Source: Planctomycetota bacterium (GTDB taxonomy: Bacteria; Planctomycetota; Phycisphaerae; Sedimentisphaerales; Anaerohalosphaeraceae). From it: a stretch of 25,119 nucleotides of DNA. The translations under genes and the position numbers were made by a program. Below are positions 22,123-25,119 of this stretch, one piece after another; within the stretch, counting starts at the first letter, position 1; each line of letters begins with the position of its first letter. The stretch covers positions 1-25,119 of the forward strand of contig JAGHBX010000618.1 of assembly GCA_021160785.1 (NCBI GenBank), in the 5' to 3' direction. The notes under the pieces were generated by a model. That model ran no database searches. It saw only the letters and a list, made by a program, of their open reading frames with translations, and had not been told where the DNA came from.

Positions 22123-23223
22123 TTAGACGTACTTCCAGTCCTTGAGCCACTCGTAATCGGCGGGCAGCTTCGCCCATGCCTCGTCCATCGCCGCTTCCAG
22201 TTGCTTGGCCTCGGTCCTGTCGAGCTTGCGTCGCTCCCGGACGGCCTTAGCCATGTTGTCAACCTGCTGGGCGTTGATCAGACCCGGAATGGGAGCGGCG
22301 ATCGCCGGATTGCAGAGGATATAGCGAACCGCCATCCGGGCCCGCTTGTTGTCCTCTTCTGCGTGGGGGCTGTCCGGTGAACTGTCGCCCTTGAACAGGG
22401 AGGCGCTTGCAAACGGCTTTATGCCGAGCAGACCGACGTCGTGTTTTCTCGCCGCCTCGAAGAGACTGTCTTTGGGCAATTCCTTGCTGGATGCGGTATA
22501 CGGCGTAACGACGACCTGTATGACATCCGGGTAAGTCTCGATCATCTTCTTGATGTGCGGGCGGTCATGGGTGGAGCAGCCGGTGAAGCGGACCTTACCC
22601 TGCTTTCTGGCGGTATCCAGCGCCTTTATCATCTCCTCGACTTCGCCTTCGGTGTGCTGGCCGCTTCGCTCGAGCATGACGATGCGCCACAAGTCGATGT
22701 ATTCGAGCTTTGCCTGCTTCATGCCCTTGTCGAGCGTCTGGAGCAGAGCCGTTGCCGTGCGGAATTTCTTGTTGCGCATCTCTTCCTGGTACCACGAGAA
22801 GGCAAAGAACATCTTGTCGCGTCTGCCGCGAAGCGCCTCGCTGTAGGCCATCACTTCTTCGCGGGTGCAGGCGTCGATCAGGTTGATCCCGACGTCGAGG
22901 CAGCGCCCGATGACCTCGCGGCGGTTCTTCCTGAAACCGTCGCTGTCCAGATCGGCGCTTAACCAGCCGCGACCTTTGAATACACCGGGCACCATCTTGT
23001 CGATCCGCTTCCAGTGCCCGCCCATACAGACCGCCGATACCCACATGTCGGTCTTGCCCAGCCGACGGTATTCCATGTTCGGGTTATAGCTTCGCGTCTG
23101 CTTGATCGCGGCGCTGTCTGCGGCAAGGGTCTTTCCCACCGCGCCGAGGCCGGCGGCAAGTCCGGCTGTCACCATCGTGCTGTCGCGCACAAACTTTCGC
23201 CGTGATATCCCGTCTGCACTCAT
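22123..23223 (-). CDS. Tat-exported aldo/keto reductase-like protein, copy 1
   Basis: The 366-residue protein has a twin-Arg signal (GISRRKFVRDST, then a hydrophobic stretch to about residue 34), so it is likely exported folded. The aldo/keto reductase fold starts at MEYRRLGKTDMWVSAVCMGG. The catalytic set is mostly absent: the Asp of INLIDAC is kept, but no Tyr stands at the usual place, the Lys strand reads MFFAFSW, and the His position in YIDLWRIVML is Val. A classical NADPH reductase activity is therefore doubtful. The end LPADYEWLKDWKYV is shared with copy 2. ATG at 23223 with AAGGAG seven bases upstream is chosen; an extension to 23301 would run through a repeat. Confidence 0.85.
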   Translation of the reverse strand: MSADGISRRKFVRDSTMVTAGLAAGLGAVGKTLAADSAAIKQTRSYNPNMEYRRLGKTDMWVSAVCMGGHWKRIDKMVPGVFKGRGWLSADLDSDGFRKNRREVIGRCLDVGINLIDACTREEVMAYSEALRGRRDKMFFAFSWYQEEMRNKKFRTATALLQTLDKGMKQAKLEYIDLWRIVMLERSGQHTEGEVEEMIKALDTARKQGKVRFTGCSTHDRPHIKKMIETYPDVIQVVVTPYTASSKELPKDSLFEAARKHDVGLLGIKPFASASLFKGDSSPDSPHAEEDNKRARMAVRYILCNPAIAAPIPGLINAQQVDNMAKAVRERRKLDRTEAKQLEAAMDEAWAKLPADYEWLKDWKYV

Positions 23224-23279
23224 TAAGTTACTCCTTAAAACATAAATCCTGCTGAATAAGCATTTAGTGCTTAGCGGTT

Positions 23280-23345
23280 CTGGCAAAACCAGCTTTGTCA
23301 TTTCGAGCGAAGTCGAGAAACCCGCTAAAACAGCTCCGCGAAGCG
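23280..23345. repeat. REP-like intergenic repeat
   Basis: The stretch contains GTCATTTCGAGCGAAGTCGAG, in which TTTCGA and TCGAGAAA (23301-23320) form a hairpin, flanked by CTGGCAAAACCAG and CCGCGAAGCGG. This is the style of dispersed GTCATTTCGAG repeats in many bacteria. It separates the two reductase paralogues. Confidence 0.5.
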
Positions 23346-23369
23346 GTTCCTTTCAAAACACAATGGTTC

Positions 23370-24416
23370 TTATACGTATTGCCAGTCCTTGAGCCACTGA
23401 TAATTTGCCGGGAGATTAGCCCACATCTTCTGCGATGCCTCTTCCAATTCGGCCTTTTCGGCAACGTCAAGCTCGCGTCTTTCCTTGACGGCCTTAGCTA
23501 CGTTATCCACCTGATGCTTGCTGATCAGTCCGGGTATGGGTGCGGTTATCGCCGGGTTGCACAGAATGTATCTCAGCGCCAGCCTCGCCTTGCGGTCGTC
23601 TTCTTCTGCGTGAGGGCTGTCCGGAGAACTGTCGCCCTTGAAGAGCGAATTGCTGGCGAATGGCTTGATGCCGAAGACGCCCATGTCGCGTTTCTTGATC
23701 GCATCGAAGAGGCTCTCCTTGGGAGCGACCTTGCTCATTGCCGTATACGGAAACAGGATCACCTCCAACTGAGGAAACTCTTCGATCATCATCTTATGCC
23801 ATCGGTGATCGTGGGAGGAAATTCCGATGTGTCGGGCCTTGCCCTGCTTCTTTGCCTTTTCCAGCGCTTCCACCAGTTCGCACGAGGTGTTGAAGGTGTG
23901 CTTGCCGCCCGGCTCAAAACACGTGATCCGCCAGATGTCGGTGTAGTCCTGTCCGCTTTCTTTCATCAGGGCGTCGAAGCTCTCCATGAGTTTCTTTGCC
24001 GTGCGGTATTCGGGGTTGCGGGTCTCCTTGCCGCAATAGGACAGCGCCATATACATCTTGTCGCGACGTCCCTTGAGCGCCCGGCTGTAAGCCAACACCT
24101 CGTTGCGACAGCACGCATCGATGTAGTTGATGCCCACTTCCATGCACCGGTCCACTATGTCTTTGCGATTCTGATCGAAATCCTGCTCCATCACATTGAC
24201 GCGCTTCCAGTGCCCGCCCAGACACACCGCCGAGACCATCAGGTTGGTCTTGCCCAGACGGCGGTACTCCATGTCGGGGTTGTAGCAAAGAATCTTCGAG
24301 GTGTTAGGGTGTTTGGCGGCAAAGGATTTGGCGCTCATGGCGCCGGCAACGGTTCCCGCCGCTACGATAGAACTCTTCTGCAGAAATGCCCTTCGAGAAA
24401 GTTCACTGTCCTTCAT
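23370..24416 (-). CDS. Tat-exported aldo/keto reductase-like protein, copy 2
   Basis: This 348-residue paralogue of the neighbouring copy has a twin-Arg signal (LSRRAFLQKSSIVAAG). It shares the landmarks YNPDMEYRRLGKT, AVCLGGHWKRV, INYIDACCRNEVLAYSRALKGRRDKM, LFKGDSSPDSPHAEED, NPAITAPIPGLIS and a WLKDWQYV end. As in copy 1, the Asp is retained but the Tyr, Lys (MYMALSY) and His (IWRITCF) positions are changed. It lacks a short insert after GGHWKR (about 15 residues, KMVPGVFKGRGW...) found in copy 1. ATG at 24416 with GGAG seven bases upstream is chosen. The two genes probably arose by tandem duplication and may act as a pair. Confidence 0.85.
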   Translation of the reverse strand: MKDSELSRRAFLQKSSIVAAGTVAGAMSAKSFAAKHPNTSKILCYNPDMEYRRLGKTNLMVSAVCLGGHWKRVNVMEQDFDQNRKDIVDRCMEVGINYIDACCRNEVLAYSRALKGRRDKMYMALSYCGKETRNPEYRTAKKLMESFDALMKESGQDYTDIWRITCFEPGGKHTFNTSCELVEALEKAKKQGKARHIGISSHDHRWHKMMIEEFPQLEVILFPYTAMSKVAPKESLFDAIKKRDMGVFGIKPFASNSLFKGDSSPDSPHAEEDDRKARLALRYILCNPAITAPIPGLISKHQVDNVAKAVKERRELDVAEKAELEEASQKMWANLPANYQWLKDWQYV

Positions 24417-24518
24417 TTGCGATCTCCTTTCCATCTAAGGCTTATATAAAGCTGATATGTCGTTTCCCTTGACCGCGCCCGAACCAGGCAAAACCAACCG
24501 GGATCGGCGGTGCGATAC

Positions 24519-24547
24519 ATATTAACCTGTGCCCGGACGGATTGCAA
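24519..24547 (-). promoter_or_regulatory. Candidate promoter for the reductase-like genes
   Basis: On the minus strand TTGCAA (24547-24542) and TAATAT (24524-24519) are 17 bases apart, about 100 bases upstream of the ATG at 24416. Confidence 0.4.
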
Positions 24548-24729
24548 GCCATTTCCATAGCACTGGGGACCCGCGCATTTTCAGGATGAACCGTATTTCC
24601 TGGTGGTTCTTTGGTTTTTTTCAAAAAAAATCACCTGCAATAGTAACCCCTAAAACGGGTATGGCAAAGGGTTTACGGGGGCTTTAGCGACCCCCCCCTC
24701 CATTTTACATTTTTTTGCCTATTTTTTTC
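24548..24729. other. Divergent intergenic region with G/C-tract stem
   Basis: No gene is seen. GGGGG (around 24677) and a run of eight C form a stem around CTTTAGCGA, and a CCCCTAAAAC/GTTTACGGGG near-repeat overlaps it, followed by T-rich sequence. Upstream there is a T7/A8 inverted repeat. The structure could be a terminator for an unseen short plus-strand RNA, or a regulatory leader element. Confidence 0.4.
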
Positions 24730-24757
24730 TTGAAGGGTTAAGAGAATCTGTTATATG
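24730..24757 (+). promoter_or_regulatory. Candidate promoter for the gene at 24836
   Basis: TTGAAG (24730-24735) and TATATG (24752-24757) are 16 bases apart, about 80 bases before the ATG at 24836. Confidence 0.4.
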
Positions 24758-24835
24758 CTATATCCTGCATCAGGGGTATGCTGCGTTGAGGAGACAAATA
24801 CTATTTTGGCGGCATGGGATTAAGGGGATGGAGTC

Positions 24836-25119
24836 ATGGTCAGGTCAATTCTGCGGGCGGGTAAGATTGCCGGCGTTGTTATCGTTGCAATAATCGTTGT
24901 CGCAGCCGTTCTGTATTCCGCCGGTGTGCTGAGCATTGCCCAGACACAGTTGCCGCCGCCTGAAACCGCCGGCTCGGCCGAGCCGACGAGCGACGCAACA
25001 TTGGGTGAGCAGAAGAAGATCGTTACGGCCTGCCTGGTTGGTGATGAGCCGGAGGCGGCGGTTGCGGCGATGGATAAACTGCTTAGCGATTTTGCCGAAC
25101 ATGAGCAACTTCCCAGCGC
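24836..25119 (+). CDS. Membrane-anchored protein, 3' truncated by window end
   Basis: The frame is open from ATG 24836 to the window end (94 complete codons). It begins MVRSILRAGKIAGVV and continues into a hydrophobic anchor to about residue 34, then a Pro/Ala/Glu-rich linker, then helical sequence (EQKKIVTACLVGDEPEAAVAAMDKLL) that may begin a TPR-like or other solenoid domain. The ATG has AAGGGG eight bases upstream. Its first 44 bases recur, inverted, at 12680-12637. The function is unknown; the protein is probably exported and anchored in the inner membrane. Confidence 0.78.
   Translation, partial: MVRSILRAGKIAGVVIVAIIVVAAVLYSAGVLSIAQTQLPPPETAGSAEPTSDATLGEQKKIVTACLVGDEPEAAVAAMDKLLSDFAEHEQLPS

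Noticed and set aside
23295..24449. Long plus-strand open frame antisense to reductase copy 2
   Set aside because: It mirrors the codon structure of a clear Tat aldo/keto reductase gene on the other strand and has no recognisable product.
1..25119. tRNA genes, rRNA genes, CRISPR arrays, insertion-sequence transposases
   Set aside because: I looked for T-loop signatures, regularly spaced direct repeats and transposase motifs and saw none.

Overview
The window most resembles a chromosomal segment of a Planctomycetota bacterium, probably Phycisphaerae-like. The grounds are a pseudopilin with the PVC-type H-X9-DG motif, two Tat-exported degenerate aldo/keto reductases, a secreted HEAT-repeat protein, frequent GTG/TTG starts behind strong AGGAG sites, and a lipid A/heptose biosynthesis operon implying an LPS-bearing outer membrane. 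The assignment is an inference from gene content. No tRNA, rRNA, CRISPR array or transposase gene was seen.

Layout. (1) 1-1944 (+): 3' end of moaA, then moaC, a MOSC-domain gene and mogA, tightly packed or overlapping, forming a molybdopterin biosynthesis operon. The first 61 bases form a perfect inverted repeat that may be a contig-end artefact. (2) 2089-4891: an AT-richer anchored helical protein with internal duplication, and two small membrane proteins facing each other across a nested palindrome. (3) 5119-5958 (-): an H-X9-DG pseudopilin. (4) 6124-9388 (-): a phage-flavoured cassette, read HTH regulator, ABC ATPase, Mom-like GNAT acyltransferase, ParB-like protein and small-terminase-like protein. 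A perfect palindrome lies on its promoter and REP-like repeats are embedded in it. This is the best candidate for an undescribed system. (5) 9666-9800 (-): an RNase P RNA-like 3' domain without a recognisable 5' half. (6) 9938-12160 (-): a secreted HEAT-repeat protein. (7) 12161-12800: non-coding, with a promoter on each strand, a strong minus-strand terminator, and a 44-nt near-copy of the start of the gene at 24836. (8) 12801-21510 (+): isocitrate dehydrogenase, then lpxK, hldE, a gmhB-like membrane fusion, a heptosyltransferase, a core kinase, a GT4 glycosyltransferase and plsY, which together make lipid A, the heptose core and phosphatidic acid. (9) 21533-24416 (-): a tetraheme c-type lipoprotein and two tandem Tat aldo/keto reductase paralogues lacking three of the four catalytic residues. 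(10) 24836-end (+): the start of an anchored protein cut by the window edge.

The molybdopterin genes supply cofactor to molybdoenzymes not in view. The envelope operon follows the biochemical order of inner-core LPS assembly: lipid A 4'-kinase, heptose activation, heptose transfer, core phosphorylation and a further sugar. The 6-9 kb cassette looks like a DNA-modification or phage-derived module sitting between housekeeping genes.
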